The notes under the pieces were generated by a model. The model made no database searches, was not told the origin of the DNA, and saw only the letters and a program-made list of their open reading frames with translations. The position numbers and the translations under genes are program-made. DNA of 64,000 nucleotides. Source: Callipepla californica brunnescens (Eukaryota > Chordata > Aves > Galliformes > Odontophoridae). Where the stretch lies: positions 4,712,001 through 4,776,000 of the forward strand of contig JALIRH010000036.1 in the NCBI GenBank assembly GCA_023055505.1. Reading direction: 5' to 3'. Below are positions 1 to 11,230 of this stretch, piece after piece (position 1 is the first letter of the stretch; each line of letters begins with the position of its first letter).

Positions 1-641
1 ATCAGCACCTGCATTACGATTCAATGGATTTAAATAACCAAGGGGCCATGGCAGATACCCTACTGACAACAATTAGCATAAAAATGTTCCACAGTTTAAA
101 GCTGTGGGTGGGAATTACAAAAGGTTAACAGACTAAATATAAAAATCTCTTTGAATATGAAATCAATGCGCTTTGTTATCAAAATATGGGTACTGTAATT
201 TAACCAAAATAGGGTTTAGAGTATCTGGCAATCTTCCACATGTGTAAGCTTGGCTTTTCCTCTAAGCAGAACACAGAGCAGCCAATCTGAAAGTTTAAAA
301 CAAAACAAACCAAAGACTCGCAGAAAAAATTCCATATTATTATGATTAATTTAGTTAAGCTGAATACCGAAATGAACGCTGATCAGGACTCAGAATGACC
401 CTACTCATGTGGTCAGACTCAAAATCTCAAATTATTTTATTGCACTATTAAGAGAAATATTTCAGTAGACGAAGTAAAGAATGGTGGAAGTTTCTGAATT
501 CAGCTGAACTCTGAATAGCAAACAGCTTTCTCAAAAGATCACAACAGGATACGGTTTTCAGAAGTGGCTTTTACTTCTGCGTAACTACCCAGGGAAATTA
601 AAGATCTGGGTTGTTTTTTTTTGTAATGTTTGGACTCACAG
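1..641. other. intron-like sequence, no exon seen
   Basis: This AT-rich stretch contains no open reading frame or splice-site pair that I can support. It lies downstream of the visible MORN1 exons on the minus strand, so it is probably MORN1 intron. It is also immediately upstream of the candidate plus-strand exon at 642. A T-rich tract just before 642 ends in CACAG and would act as the acceptor of that exon. No earlier exon of the candidate gene was recognised here. Confidence 0.4.
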
Positions 642-1708
642 CTTTATTATTATTTAGTTAGACTGAAGATACAAGCGGAGCAGATGAAAAAGAAATTAAA
701 CAGTTTGTTATCTGTATTAAATCAAAACGTTGAAGCTGGTGAAGTAGAAGAGGCATTAGCAAGAGGTGACTTCATTAGTAAAACAAATTTGGTAACAGTT
801 AAATTTTATCTCTGTTGTCTTCTTTTGCTTTTCTGTTTTTGTTGACAAGACAAATTGCCATACAGGAACTTTGGATCCAGATAAATTCACAAAAAGAACT
901 GTTATGAAATTTTCCATTCCTTTTATCACCCAATAATTTCTTTTTTTAATTAACAAGACTCAGAATGACATAATTACAGGGAAACATCATAGGCTACAGA
1001 AGTAGCAGTAAAGCAAAGCAGATAAGAGACTTGTACAGTTAGAATCTAACTTCAAATTGATGCCTCATTAAATTGAGTTAACGTAGATGTGCTTGACACA
1101 TGCTGAGACCCCTTTTATCACAATTAGTGCAACATCTCCAGCACTCCTTGCAAGTCTAATGGAATCAGCATGTTTAGGACTAGCCCAGGGTTTCTAATTG
1201 CAAAATCAGCAAACATTTTAATCATCACTTCACTGCCCTGTTGTTGGGAAATGAAACTGCAGATGTGTATTAGAAATTTCAGACAGGACAGTCACACAGC
1301 TACTACTTCAATATGGTACTATAAGATATCAGGTCCACACAATCTGATTATTTAAACACATTCACACAACTTATTGAAGCCTTCAAATTATTGAATCCTG
1401 ATTTCTTTTTGTGCAGTTTCACACATTGATAAAAGTGTTTATAAGACCATGGCTTTGCTTTTCTGAATTGATTTTATTTCCTGAAAGTAGTAGTCAATTG
1501 AAGGTCCCACCTTCAGTTTTCTTCCCCCACCCCCTCTACTTGTTAGAGCACGTGCTTCTCTTGCTGGTCGTGTTCTACTTCCTCAGTGCTAAAAAGTAAT
1601 CATGAATGGTGGAGATAGTTCATGTGTCTATTCCTATTTCTTTAGGACAGTGATCATTTTGACACTCGGAAATATCAGTTTTTTCAGCAGAGTGAAAGGT
1701 CCTTATGA
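642..1708 (+). CDS. possible 3' end of an unidentified spliced gene (two candidate exons)
   Basis: I do not recognise this gene. Candidate exon A is 642-791: exactly 50 codons, entered after a T-rich tract ending CACAG and followed by GTAACA. It encodes a charged, leucine-spaced segment that should form an amphipathic helix or short coiled coil (core RLKIQAEQMKKKLNSLLSVL). Candidate exon B is 1646-1708, after TATTTCTTTAG. It starts in the matching phase 0, encodes about 20 residues beginning DSDHFDTRKYQFFQ, and ends in TGA. Two AATAAA signals follow about 280 bases later. The segment lies opposite MORN1, so it would be a nested antisense gene. Against it: both pieces are short, the exon A donor is only fair, no upstream exon was found, and exon-like ORFs also arise by chance in this window. 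No function is proposed. Confidence 0.3.
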
Positions 1709-1982
1709 AATAAGATGAGAAAGCAAACAAAAAAGCTACAAAACACATAGCTCAAAAGGACAGTGCTAAGGAAAGACCTGATGGGATCTCAAGAAAGTTG
1801 GTTCTAGTGTCAGATTATATACAGTCGTGCAGCAGACCACAGCAAAGTCAAATACTCCTCTGTCTGTTCTTGTCAAATGTGCAAGGTGTTACTCCAGCTT
1901 TTCCCTCCCAAGGTTATTTTTTCTTCCAGCTTTTACACAAATTACAGCTCAAATCTGTCAAGATTATTGTGCTCATACAACA

Positions 1983-1998
1983 AATAAAGACAAAATAA
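1983..1998 (+). terminator. tandem AATAAA poly(A) signals
   Basis: Two AATAAA hexamers lie ten bases apart (1983-1988 and 1993-1998) in an A-rich stretch. They fall about 280 bases after the stop codon of the candidate plus-strand gene, a normal 3'-UTR distance. AATAAA is common by chance in AT-rich DNA, so this only supports the gene model weakly. Confidence 0.3.
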
Positions 1999-2009
1999 AC
2001 AGAATAATT

Positions 2010-5000
2010 TCTATAGGTACCTACAAGAGTGCTTCTGATGCCAAAGGTTGCTTTTTTTTTAAATGTTCCCATAAAACCCTGGCAATACAACAAAGATCTG
2101 GGAGAAGCATTAGTGATGCTTTGTTCCAGCTGCTCCAGAGGCAGCTGAGGAAACATTCAACTTATTTTTTTTTTCTGAAGCTCCATTAAAATAATCTTTT
2201 CATTACTGAGTATTGGAACTGAAGCGCATGTAGATATTTAAAATGCAGGTTCAAAATACAGTAATTATTACAGTGATGAGTTATCAGGAAATCTCAGATA
2301 AAATAGTCAAAATAAATATCTACCTGCTAAAAAAAAAAAAAAAAAAAAGAAGCAGGAACTGCTAGTTGAGAAAGGTCAGATAGCAAAGTTCAAAACAAAA
2401 TGGAGAAACCTAATGATACCTGCAGTTCCTCTGCTCCCCCCACCCACGAGAACATATGAAATACCACATTTAAAATAACCTAGTTCCTTTGGAATCTTCA
2501 TTTATCCGCGCACAGAGGAAAGAGAAAGCTGAACCAGGTTTTTTGTTTGTTTATTTTTTTCCAGCAGAACATTTGTTTGCAGTGAAAAATAATAACAAGT
2601 CTTCGATGATCCTTAGGCTACCTCTAATGATCATACCCGGAGTTTCAGCACTAAGGGCTGAAGCACAGTTGTATTTGTCTAAGAAAAAAATTATCCCTGC
2701 CTTTGGTGAAGAAAGCTTTTCTACTTGTGTTCCCATTGAAAACACTGGCTTGCATGTGACTGGCCATTGCATTTTTTAAGAAAGATTTTCTCCCAGAAAG
2801 AGACGTGGTGGATCAGTCGTTACAGTAACTTTGCTTGCTTTAGACTTTCAACTACCATACAACAGCCTATATGTCATCTCATTCTGTTTCCTGAATTAAG
2901 TTACACATTCACTTCTGTCAAATAGTATAAAAAGGGCTTCTTGAATGAGAAAAAATTCCTGGAAAAATTTTTTTTCCAGGAACCCTGCCTCAGTAGGTAT
3001 AAAACAGCTCCAACTCCTTTGATTATAATATGTCCAAAGACATATAAAAATATGCAGATCTAGCATGAGCCTCTTGCATGCTCCAAAGAAATCACAGTCA
3101 CTGTTCCACACTTCCATGGTCATGCAGGTTTCAGTGTATGCACTCCTGCACAAGACAATCCCTCCCCACACCACCCTGTCATCATCCTTTGTTTTGAACC
3201 ACTGCTGAAGCCAAAACTTCAGTTAATCAAACTGAGTACGGCCAATTAAAGGATGAGCCCCGATCACTGAACCCCAAGTACAGAAAGCATTTATGGTAGA
3301 GAGATATTTAAGAATAAACTTGAATTCTGGGGTCTAAAAAGCCTTAATATTAAGGGATCACAAACAGGCATGTGTAGGGTAATCCTGAGCAAACCTGACC
3401 TGCCTAGAATGTTATTTCTGTCTGTTGCTTTTCCTCCTGACGCTGGGGCTCCCACAGGCTAAGAACTGTAGCAACAACTTTCCCAGAGGCAGCAAGTATG
3501 TAAAGCAACAGCAATACTTCTGAACATCAGTTGAAGGGTTAAAAGTGTGTATATCGATTCCAGAACATTTCTGGTTTTAGGCCTCGTTTAATTCTCGCTA
3601 AATGAATTAAGACTGCAGGAATTACTGCTTGAACTCCCTTGACCTTCCTACATAGCAGTACGTTCTGCCTGAAGTAAAAGTAACTGAAAATAAACCCAAG
3701 GAGGAGTAGTTTTCTCTTAAGAAATGGAGTAAATTTCATGAAGTGTATTGGTTTTCAGTTACTATGGGAAAACCAGCATTCTGTGTGCAAACAAAATCAT
3801 TTAAGAACCGCCTGTTTTTATGACAAAGGCAGTTTCCTACACTCTCAAGTTAATCTGATGTTGTGCAAAGACACCTTTTCAGTTCACTAAGAGGTGGAGA
3901 AGTTAAGAATCTCCACGCTTGCAGCAGCCCTTCCTCCTCACTGGGTGTCAGACCCAGATTCTGGTGCTGTGTTTCCCTTTGGGATTGGTAAATTAAGCAG
4001 TGCAAATTCAGAATTGCTAATGACAAAAGATTTCAGTTCCCACTTTCCAAACCCAGCAACTGCCAAAAGACAGCCTTCAAATCTACTGTGTAATAGTAGT
4101 TTTGATGGTTTGTTTGTGCAGATAGGTTTTAAAATCTTAAGACCAATATTATAATATGAAACTCACCACGTCAGGCACTCGGTATATTAAATTTACAGGT
4201 AGGTATATATCAGAAAATAGATGTTAGCCCTGATGTTCAGAGCTCCCTCTACAACAACATACACCTATTAGGCTTTGCCAAACTGTGCACTCTCCTGACA
4301 TCCTGACATAACAACTGTGAGGCAAAAAACAATCATGTTAAAAAAAAAAAGAAAAAAGCAATATAAATTCAAAATGTTATCACTTCCACGGGTAAAAACC
4401 ACTGAAGGTTTTAGTGGATTAATTTAGTGAAAAATTCCGTCAGAAAGCTAGCAAATACACACAGATGAACTGCTGCCCAAGGTAACCAGAATCCCCACTC
4501 CCTGTGAAGGTTAATGTCTTGCAAAGACAGTGCAAACAATACCATCTGTACTTGGCTCAGACAATCATGACATGAAAGCTGACTTGTCTTCCCGGAAGGA
4601 CAGAAAGAAGATATACATTCATTACTTATAATGAAGGCAGTTTCTTTTTTCTACTCAAACTGTGAAGAAAAACAGAGACATTTTTCACTTTTCCAGATAC
4701 TGCATAGTAAATAATCTTTCCATTTTTTGTTTTTGCAAAGCCATCATTCTGCCTGAAATACATATCTAGACATTTATTTTAAACTGAAGAATTGTGAATA
4801 ACCTTGACTTCCACATAAATGCACTTCAAAAAGGTTAAAAAAAAGCAATTAAGCTTTAATCATAAACAGGGATTTCGTGCTATCATAATACAGAATGTAA
4901 ATGATTGCACTGCTGAGAAAAGGAAAAATTAAGTCTTCTAACTATCCAATGAACAGGAGAGGAACAAATTTCCTCTCTTCAAATGTATCCTTACAGTAAT

Positions 5001-5557
5001 CTGAAGAGAATGCTTCCATGATTGTGTAGAGAGTTCTTCAAGACCCATTCAATTCCTTATTGTTCTGCTTACAGAGCCAGAAAAAAAGGCCTGTTAAAGT
5101 TAACATCTGCTAACTAATCATGAAACAGACCATCACAACATTTTATAGGGTTTGAACATAGCTATGAATTTTGATTACTACCAACTTTGACTGGATTAAA
5201 GAAGCACTTCACTGTGAGACTTCTGAAACCTACAACAGCTAACTCCTTCACAGGAAACACTTCTAAAAATAAACGTTTTCACTTTGTGTTCTAAAAACAT
5301 GAATCTAACATAAGCACACCTAATATTAAAGATGGAAATAAGACTCATGATATATATGTATTTCACATTAAATACTTGTTATTTAGAATGCTGGTATACC
5401 ACAAGGTTTTGACAAGCAAATATTCTTCAGTTCAGCCACTGCACGCTTCTCTTCAGAGTTCACTCCACACATTTTGCTGCCTCACACCCAGGGGATGTGC
5501 ATATATTCTTTATTTCAAGTTTTTCAGACCAGGTCCTTCTATGGGATGCATTCATAC
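2010..5557. other. presumed MORN1 intron
   Basis: There is no exon I can support on either strand. The open frames here are short (under 100 codons), lack convincing splice context and match nothing I recognise. Further 3' MORN1 exons are expected on the minus strand below 5558, either here or beyond the window, but I did not identify any. Notable non-coding structure is a 20-base poly(A) run at 2329-2348 and a perfect 12-bp hairpin at 2956-2982. Confidence 0.5.
2329..2348 (+). repeat. poly(A) run of 20
   Basis: Twenty consecutive A residues follow CTACCTGCT. This could be a retroposon tail or a simple homopolymer. I saw no recognisable element upstream and no target-site duplication, so I call only the simple repeat. 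Confidence 0.9.
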
Positions 5558-6259
5558 CTGAGAACCTTCAGCTGCCCTGAAGCAGTAGCTGCTCTCTGTT
5601 GTATATATAGTCCCCTCAATACATAAGTCAAATGGATTGGCAAGCGTCTCCAAAAAGTCACCGAGTCCATAGCTTTGCATTAGGATAAGATTCATTTCTG
5701 CTCAGTGCTTCACAAATTATAAACTGCCGAGCAATTCTTTGTTTCCAGTAACAATTCGAACTCACCAGGATCACTCCTGTACAAACGCACACCGCTCACA
5801 CACACACCGAGTTGCCTCTTTTGCTATCCTTCCAACTCTTCAATTCCAAACCAACTTCACTTTAAAACGAAAAATCCACACTGTTAAAGAAACGCTCCCT
5901 CATCACAACAATAAAAACCCATTACAAGAACACTGGATACCTCAGTGTAGTTCCGCATTTACTCTGAATGAACAGCTCTCTCCCTTCAGCAAAGGTCTCA
6001 CTCGGACAGCCATCCCCCTTGCTCCATACAGCTATACATTCTAGGAGGAATACTCAGAGGATACCAAACACTATAGTCAGATCATATGAATCAAAAGAAG
6101 GACAACCAAAGCATTATGTCAAAGTCTTGTTAATAACTGGAGAGCATAATGAATGTACTTACTGGCAGTATAGCCATTGATCCGCAGTCTGTCACAGATG
6201 TCACTGGAACAATGAATTATAGTGCCCTGTCCATTGAATATGTCATTTCTCCATTGCCC
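5558..6259 (-). CDS. MORN1: MORN repeat-containing protein 1, two internal exons (partial gene)
   Basis: Two minus-strand exons are visible. Exon A (6259-6163, 97 nt) lies between an AAAG acceptor and a GTAAGT donor. It encodes a MORN repeat starting GQWRNDIFNGQGTIIHCS and ending with RINGYTA, which matches the last MORN repeat of mammalian MORN1 as I remember it. Exon B (5700-5558, 143 nt) continues in the correct phase and ends at CAG/GTATGA. Its ANPFDLCIEG and GTIYTTESS segments show the spacing of the post-repeat region of MORN1. The assignment is strong for A and moderate for B, whose acceptor has a poor pyrimidine tract. MORN1 is a poorly characterised protein whose N-terminal half is tandem MORN repeats; other MORN proteins bind membranes or scaffold cytoskeletal and ciliary complexes. 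The orientation, divergent from RER1, fits conserved synteny. The final MORN unit lacks the usual YxG.W pattern and has CDRLRING there. Upstream and downstream exons were not found. Confidence 0.7.
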
Positions 6260-7745
6260 CTTTAAACAGAAATACACATGGATTTTAATTTTTGACTACA
6301 ACACAGCTACACTATAAAGAAGGGATTATTTCAGCAGATTTTCAATAGCAAAGTGGGTGGTCCTCAAGGCTCTTTATAAATACCCTTCCAACATTTTTGT
6401 GAAAAGTTGAATGGGAGACCACACAACTACCAAGGATTATGTGGCACTCCTCTAAAAGGAGATGGGGGGAAGAATCAAACATTTCTTGCCTAACGTTTGT
6501 TACTGTGGGATACTATTATGTGAGACCCTGCAGTTCATATATTACATAGCACTAAATTACATGGCAAGAATGAATAACTGCTTTGTCACATGCAGAATCA
6601 TGCATTACTTTCGCTTGTAACGATGGTGAAAAGTGAAAAACAGTTCTAAAAAGCTTCAGTGATTTAAACCTGCATCATGTTTTACCCAAGATACAGCCTT
6701 TAAATAGAAAGGTAAGGTTAAAGATTCCTAAGGCTGCAAAGCCAAGTACCAAGGAAAGCTATATCGTGACCAAATTAAGGTTTCTACAACCTAAGCTGGC
6801 ACACGCAGCCACTCAATCTTGTACAGTATCAGAAGAACAGGCAGATTTTCCAGCAGATCCCTTCTTACCCAACACGGTGCAATTGCAAGACGTTGAATTC
6901 ATAGCCACACTTTCACTAACACAGCAGTTACTTGTGCCATCAGAAAATGGCCAAAGCACAGAGCAAAAGTCCAGGTATAGCAAGTACAACAACTCAGTAA
7001 CAAATGTCACAGCACATGTTTAAAATAAGGAGTTACTGTAATTCTAAAAGCTGCGTGAACCCAACTAGAATTCCAGTTTGAGGTCAAAGCTTCCAACACT
7101 TTGTTTACAGCCTCAGCAATTACGGATTTTAGATGGAAGATGAAAGCACAGACAGTGCAGTTCTCTAGACATCACTTCTGATACTATTTGTGTTGGTCTA
7201 TTCCTTCTGTCACTATTTAAAGCAAGCATCTACAGCAGGTATCCTGATGACAGCAGTTGGTAACTCTAATGTACAGAAGTCTCCAGCTCCACTGGCATTT
7301 TAACAATCTCTGCCTGGTGAAAGAGACTTTCAGAGCAGTTGTCAGCCAGTTACACTTGAGTGTACATAACTGGGAAAAGGACAAAAAACTCACTGTAACT
7401 GGAACTGTATCTCAATTAGGTATTAAAGTCACATGGGTTTTCATCTTGCATCAGTGTACATAAACATACAATAGGATTCAGCTATGTACTGCTTCCTCTG
7501 GGGAATGAAAAGGCAGCAGGGGAATAAAACACGCTACCTTTCTCAACAGTTCCTTATCTCTACCTGTAAAGGCATTGTGCTCGCTTTCAATCAATCCTCG
7601 TGATTGCCTACTATTAATGTCACCCATTCTCTTAAGTAATTAAGCTAGCTCTTACTTAGATTTGCCTTTGTCTCTCTCTGGCACATTTCCTTGTCTAATC
7701 CTTTTTTCCAGATGGCATAAGGATGAGAGATAAGTGTTGCTAAAA

Positions 7746-7763
7746 GTTGCTTAGCAATGCAAC
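7746..7763. promoter_or_regulatory. X-box-like inverted repeat (RFX-type site)
   Basis: The sequence GTTGCTTAGCAATGCAAC contains the inverted half-sites GTTGC and GCAAC, plus an inner GTTGCT-TA-GCAAT that is one base from a classic RFX X-box. RFX factors drive ciliary gene programmes and the site lies inside the presumed 5' part of MORN1. Binding is an inference from the motif alone. Confidence 0.3.
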
Positions 7764-9629
7764 ACATGCAAGGTTTGGAAATGCTGACGTCCACATAAGC
7801 ACTATCTATACATCACACATTTATGCAGAGAAACAAAGGCGTGAACAACCAGAGTGACATGGAGGCCTCCAGAAAAAGAGCTACCAGCTACCACACAAAC
7901 AGAGAGTAGGAAAAGGAGAAAAAGAAAAAGGTTTCAGTGATGGGCTGCATTACGCTGCGGGTTTTATTGTTTAAAAAAAACCTGTAGTGGGAAATTCTAC
8001 TTTAAGCGAAACAAAAACCTCTGAGTTTTAGTAAGGCCCTGTATTTTCTGATTCAGAGATATACAATACACCAGACAAATACACTGCAATCCACTGACTG
8101 AGACCAAAACAGACAAAGAAGTTACTGAAAAATAGGAAGTGATGAGGGCAGAATTGTCTGTTATCAGTTACACACTGAACAAAGAAATCCCCCAACCCTA
8201 AGACTCAGCAGTAAGGAATTTACTACTAGTTGTGCAGTGGTTCTAGACAAAAATTAAAGTAACACTTGAATGTTTTGAGTAATCAATAAGAACATGTCGT
8301 ACACCAACAATGACAGCTTCACAAGGTCATCATGAATTCAGCTCTGCACCAGCCTCCCTGAACAGATTAGCGTGACACATTTTGCATTAAAAAAATTGAG
8401 ATGTTAGGAACTTATTCACCATTGGTTTCAACTTTGAAACAGCTCGATCTAAGAGAACAGCTGGAGAGTAACTACATGTTAGAAATGCACATGTAGCTCC
8501 ACTTGGAATGGTCTCTCCCTAAGCAAGATTTGCAAACAGTAAGTGGCTTTGATGGGAATGCCATCATTTCTTCAAGAATTAAAAATATTAGTGTATGTTA
8601 CACCCAACAATGTATAGTAGAAGTAAATTCCTTATCCAAGGAATCTCTGTGAATAATGGAAAAGCTGTTGCAAATGGACACTTAACATTTTGGGAAGCAA
8701 TTTCCAGTTCAATGATGTAGCTTCCATTTCTCAGCAGCTATTACATATATTATTATGATTAATTTTATTTCAAACTCAATTTGCCCACCTCTAACAGTCA
8801 ACAATTTCCATTATTGCCTAATTTGGGCTTTTATCAGTCACTTTCATCATCAGGCTGCAACCCTCTATCAGACTGACTCGCACAGACCTGACCAAAAATA
8901 CCATAGTAAATGTACGGAACAGATTCCAATAATGACACGCTCAGCTTCACACGAAGTTTGTGTGCATGGGGAGCAGCCTGAGCTGATAGGAGGTCTGACA
9001 GTACACTGCAGCAAAACCTTCTTCCCCCCCCCTCCCCAATCGCAGAATAAATCTAATTCTGACCAATTTAAATCCCAGACACTTAAATAATTGAGGCAGC
9101 AACCGTAACTATGACTCTTCCAAACAGATAGCAAAACTCAAACGGTTTCTAGGGCAGAAAAAAACAGAAAGCCTGCAGGTGAAGGAGCCCATAAGGCTAG
9201 CCACCTGTTTAGTGTTGTTAACAGGTGTATCAAACAGCAGGCCTTCCTCTGGGAAAGAAGACAAACTGAACACAGCCAAAACACACAAAGAAGCAGCAAC
9301 AGGGACAGAATGGAACACAGCATCTGCTTACCGGGACTCATGCAGCAGCCAGAAATGAGAAATCACAGAATGGAAACACTTTTGAGGAAAACGAGTGTTT
9401 TTTTTTTTTTACCTCAGTAACCCCAGCAAACTTCATTTGGTTGTTTCCCTTTATTTTCTATGTATAGTGCAAAGGCACTAAAACCAGACAGGCAACACAG
9501 GTCGGTGGTGTTTTTGGTTAGCTGGTTTGTCTTTAGGTCAGGATGCATTCCCTGGCTCTGTTACAGGTTCCCTAGTGACTAGCTAGAGGTCCTACCCGGG
9601 CTCTCACCATGCTTTTCCTTGAAATGAAA

Positions 9630-9800
9630 TTAGCTTAATAATTAAGCAGCGCATAAATCTGAGCCGTTGTTATTATTGGGCTGTCTGTAGATAATTTTAT
9701 CTATAGCTTGTTTACCGGACACTTTATCAACGTGAAGCTCTGCGACATGCCATTAATAGCATCCATTTATTAATGATTTATCTCTCGCAAGAGATGGACA
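9630..9800. promoter_or_regulatory. candidate conserved noncoding element
   Basis: This AT-rich, homopolymer-poor block is dense in homeodomain-type cores: TTAATAATTAAGC near 9643, ATTAATAG near 9752 and TTATTAATGATTTATC near 9768. It also has a GATA-type TTTATCTATAG near 9697. Such composition is typical of vertebrate developmental enhancers, and the 1p36 SKI/MORN1 neighbourhood is rich in such elements. I cannot align other genomes here, so this is a composition-based candidate only. Confidence 0.3.
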
Positions 9801-11048
9801 TGAAAATCTCACACTGATAGTTAAAACTGGAGAGGAAAAATGGACAGATTCAACACCGATGCCATTACAAACATATCCTATACCACAGAAGAATACTAGG
9901 ATATCCCGGAGCTTTAAGGATTTGCTCACGTCCTTTCTGTTCCAAGAAATTACTTCAGTGCGTCCAAGGCACTGTTTCAGTTAAAAAATAAAATAAAATA
10001 AGTGCTTTTTTTTTTTTTCCTAAAAAGAAATCCTGACAGTTACACAGTTCCCAAGCATGGAACTGTTTGTACAAAGCATGGAAACAGGGAGGGATTAGCA
10101 AGAAAGGCTGATGTTCACTGAGACCGATGAGACCTCACCTGCGGAGGTTTGTGTGCTAAGCAAGCTGGGAGCTTCCCAAGGCCTGCAGTCGGGTGCTGTG
10201 CCCCACGGGCACTGAACAGGACCTTGCTGCCTGGGCCATAACGGGCTCTGCATCCATCTGTGTGTCAGGAAACCACACACGCACACGCAAGGGCTAGGTG
10301 ATTTTACACCTCGTCTCCTCTTCGTTGAGAGATCATCAAGGCAGATTGGCTCTACTGCATTAAAATTGGATGCTGATGGAAAAACAAGGTGGATAAGTAT
10401 ACCCTTTAAGCTCCAGGTTGCTGTTTTCTGAGCGTGTTGATGTCAGTTTTCTCACGCCTCGCGCTTACACACACGCTGAGGGAGCGCCTGCACGGCCAGT
10501 GAACGCCTGCACGCAGTGGCTGCCTCAGGCTTGTTCCCTGAGCACTCCAAGCACACGTCACGGCGCTTCAGCACCGCCGATGCCTTTTTCTTTTGCTTTG
10601 TTTTGCAGTGTTTGGCTCTGAGGAGCGCCTTCCCGCTTTTAAAGGCTGCGCGGTTGGAACGCGGCGCGCACCCGCAGCCCGCCGGGCGCGGCCGTCCCAC
10701 GGCGGCGCGCTCGAAAGGCGTGAGGCAGCGACACCTAGCGGCAAGCCGCCTCGGCGGGCGGACGGCGGCTTCGGCTCCCAACGAAACCAACAGCACGTTT
10801 TTGTGCCGGCTCTGTCTCAGGAGATGGCAGGCGGCTCTGCAAGACGCCAGCGCTTCAGCTACATAAAGAGGCGACGCGGACACTGAGGCGGCCCCGCAGC
10901 AGACTCGCCCTGAGGGAAGCGCGGCACCGGGCGCGCGCGCTCAGCTGTGGCGGGAAAACAGAGCAGCCCCCCCCCCACACACACACCCACGCGGCTGAAG
11001 CCACGTGCCCGCGCAGCTCGCGACACCCGGCAGCAGCAGCCCGCCGCT

Positions 11049-11076
11049 CATTGGCTGAGAGGGAAAGGGGCGGGGC
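11049..11076. promoter_or_regulatory. reverse CCAAT box plus GC box
   Basis: CATTGGCTGAG holds an inverted CCAAT (NF-Y type) core, and GGGGCGGGGC at 11067-11076 is an Sp1-type GC box. They are about 15 bases apart, inside the CpG island and upstream of the RER1 first-exon donor at 11269. Confidence 0.55.
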
Positions 11077-11112
11077 GAGGCAGCACGCCCCCCTGGGGCC
11101 GGCAGAGCGATC

Positions 11113-11124
11113 TGCGCATGCGCA
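11113..11124. promoter_or_regulatory. NRF1 palindrome
   Basis: TGCGCATGCGCA is a perfect palindromic NRF1 consensus. NRF1 sites of this form are typical of TATA-less, CpG-island and bidirectional promoters. It lies about 145 bases upstream of the RER1 exon 1 splice donor. Confidence 0.7.
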
Positions 11125-11191
11125 GTGCTCCGCGCCGCGCCGCCCGCTGCCGACGGCGCCGAGTCCTCTTCCCGCCCTTCTGACCTCGGAA

Positions 11192-11230
11192 GCGGAAGTG
11201 ACGGCGCTCCCCCCGCGGTGGCCGCCATAT
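11192..11230 (+). promoter_or_regulatory. ETS/CRE-like and YY1-type core-promoter elements
   Basis: GCGGAAGTGACG (11192-11203) combines an ETS/GABP core with a TGACG half-CRE. GCCGCCATAT (11221-11230) contains the YY1-type GCCGCCAT core, often found just downstream of start sites of housekeeping genes. The RER1 transcription start is probably between roughly 11150 and 11220. Confidence 0.5.

Larger units (their letters stand above)
6260..10600. other. presumed 5' introns of MORN1
   Basis: If MORN1 starts at the shared CpG-island promoter near 11 kb, its first MORN-repeat exons should lie here on the minus strand. I looked for the Y-x-G-x-W-x-x-G pattern next to splice sites and found none that convinced me. 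Several short exon-like segments with acceptable splice sites exist (for example 9248-9205), but they show no MORN sequence. The interval holds an X-box-like inverted repeat near 7.75 kb, an AT-rich block near 9.7 kb that looks like a conserved element, and A/T homopolymers near 9.4 and 10.0 kb. Confidence 0.45.

Noticed and set aside
1253..1306. Plus-strand exon-like segment (CVLEISDRTVTQLLLQY) between the two candidate exons
   Set aside because: The donor is poor (GTACTA) and the segment is not needed to keep the frame between 791 and 1646.
7556..7624. Minus-strand open segment (MGDINSRQSRGLIESEHN) ending at CAG/GTAGAG
   Set aside because: The acceptor lacks a pyrimidine tract and the peptide does not resemble MORN1. 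The region looks more like a noncoding element.
8962..9000. GAGCAGCCTGAGCTGATAGG resembling internal CR1 3' sequence
   Set aside because: Only about 30 bases of similarity, with no CR1 terminal repeat following.
9205..9248. Minus-strand exon-like segment with an excellent acceptor (CTTCTTTCCCAG) and a CAG/GTGGCT donor
   Set aside because: It is only 44 nt, shows no MORN pattern and could not be joined in phase to another exon. Kept as intronic noise.
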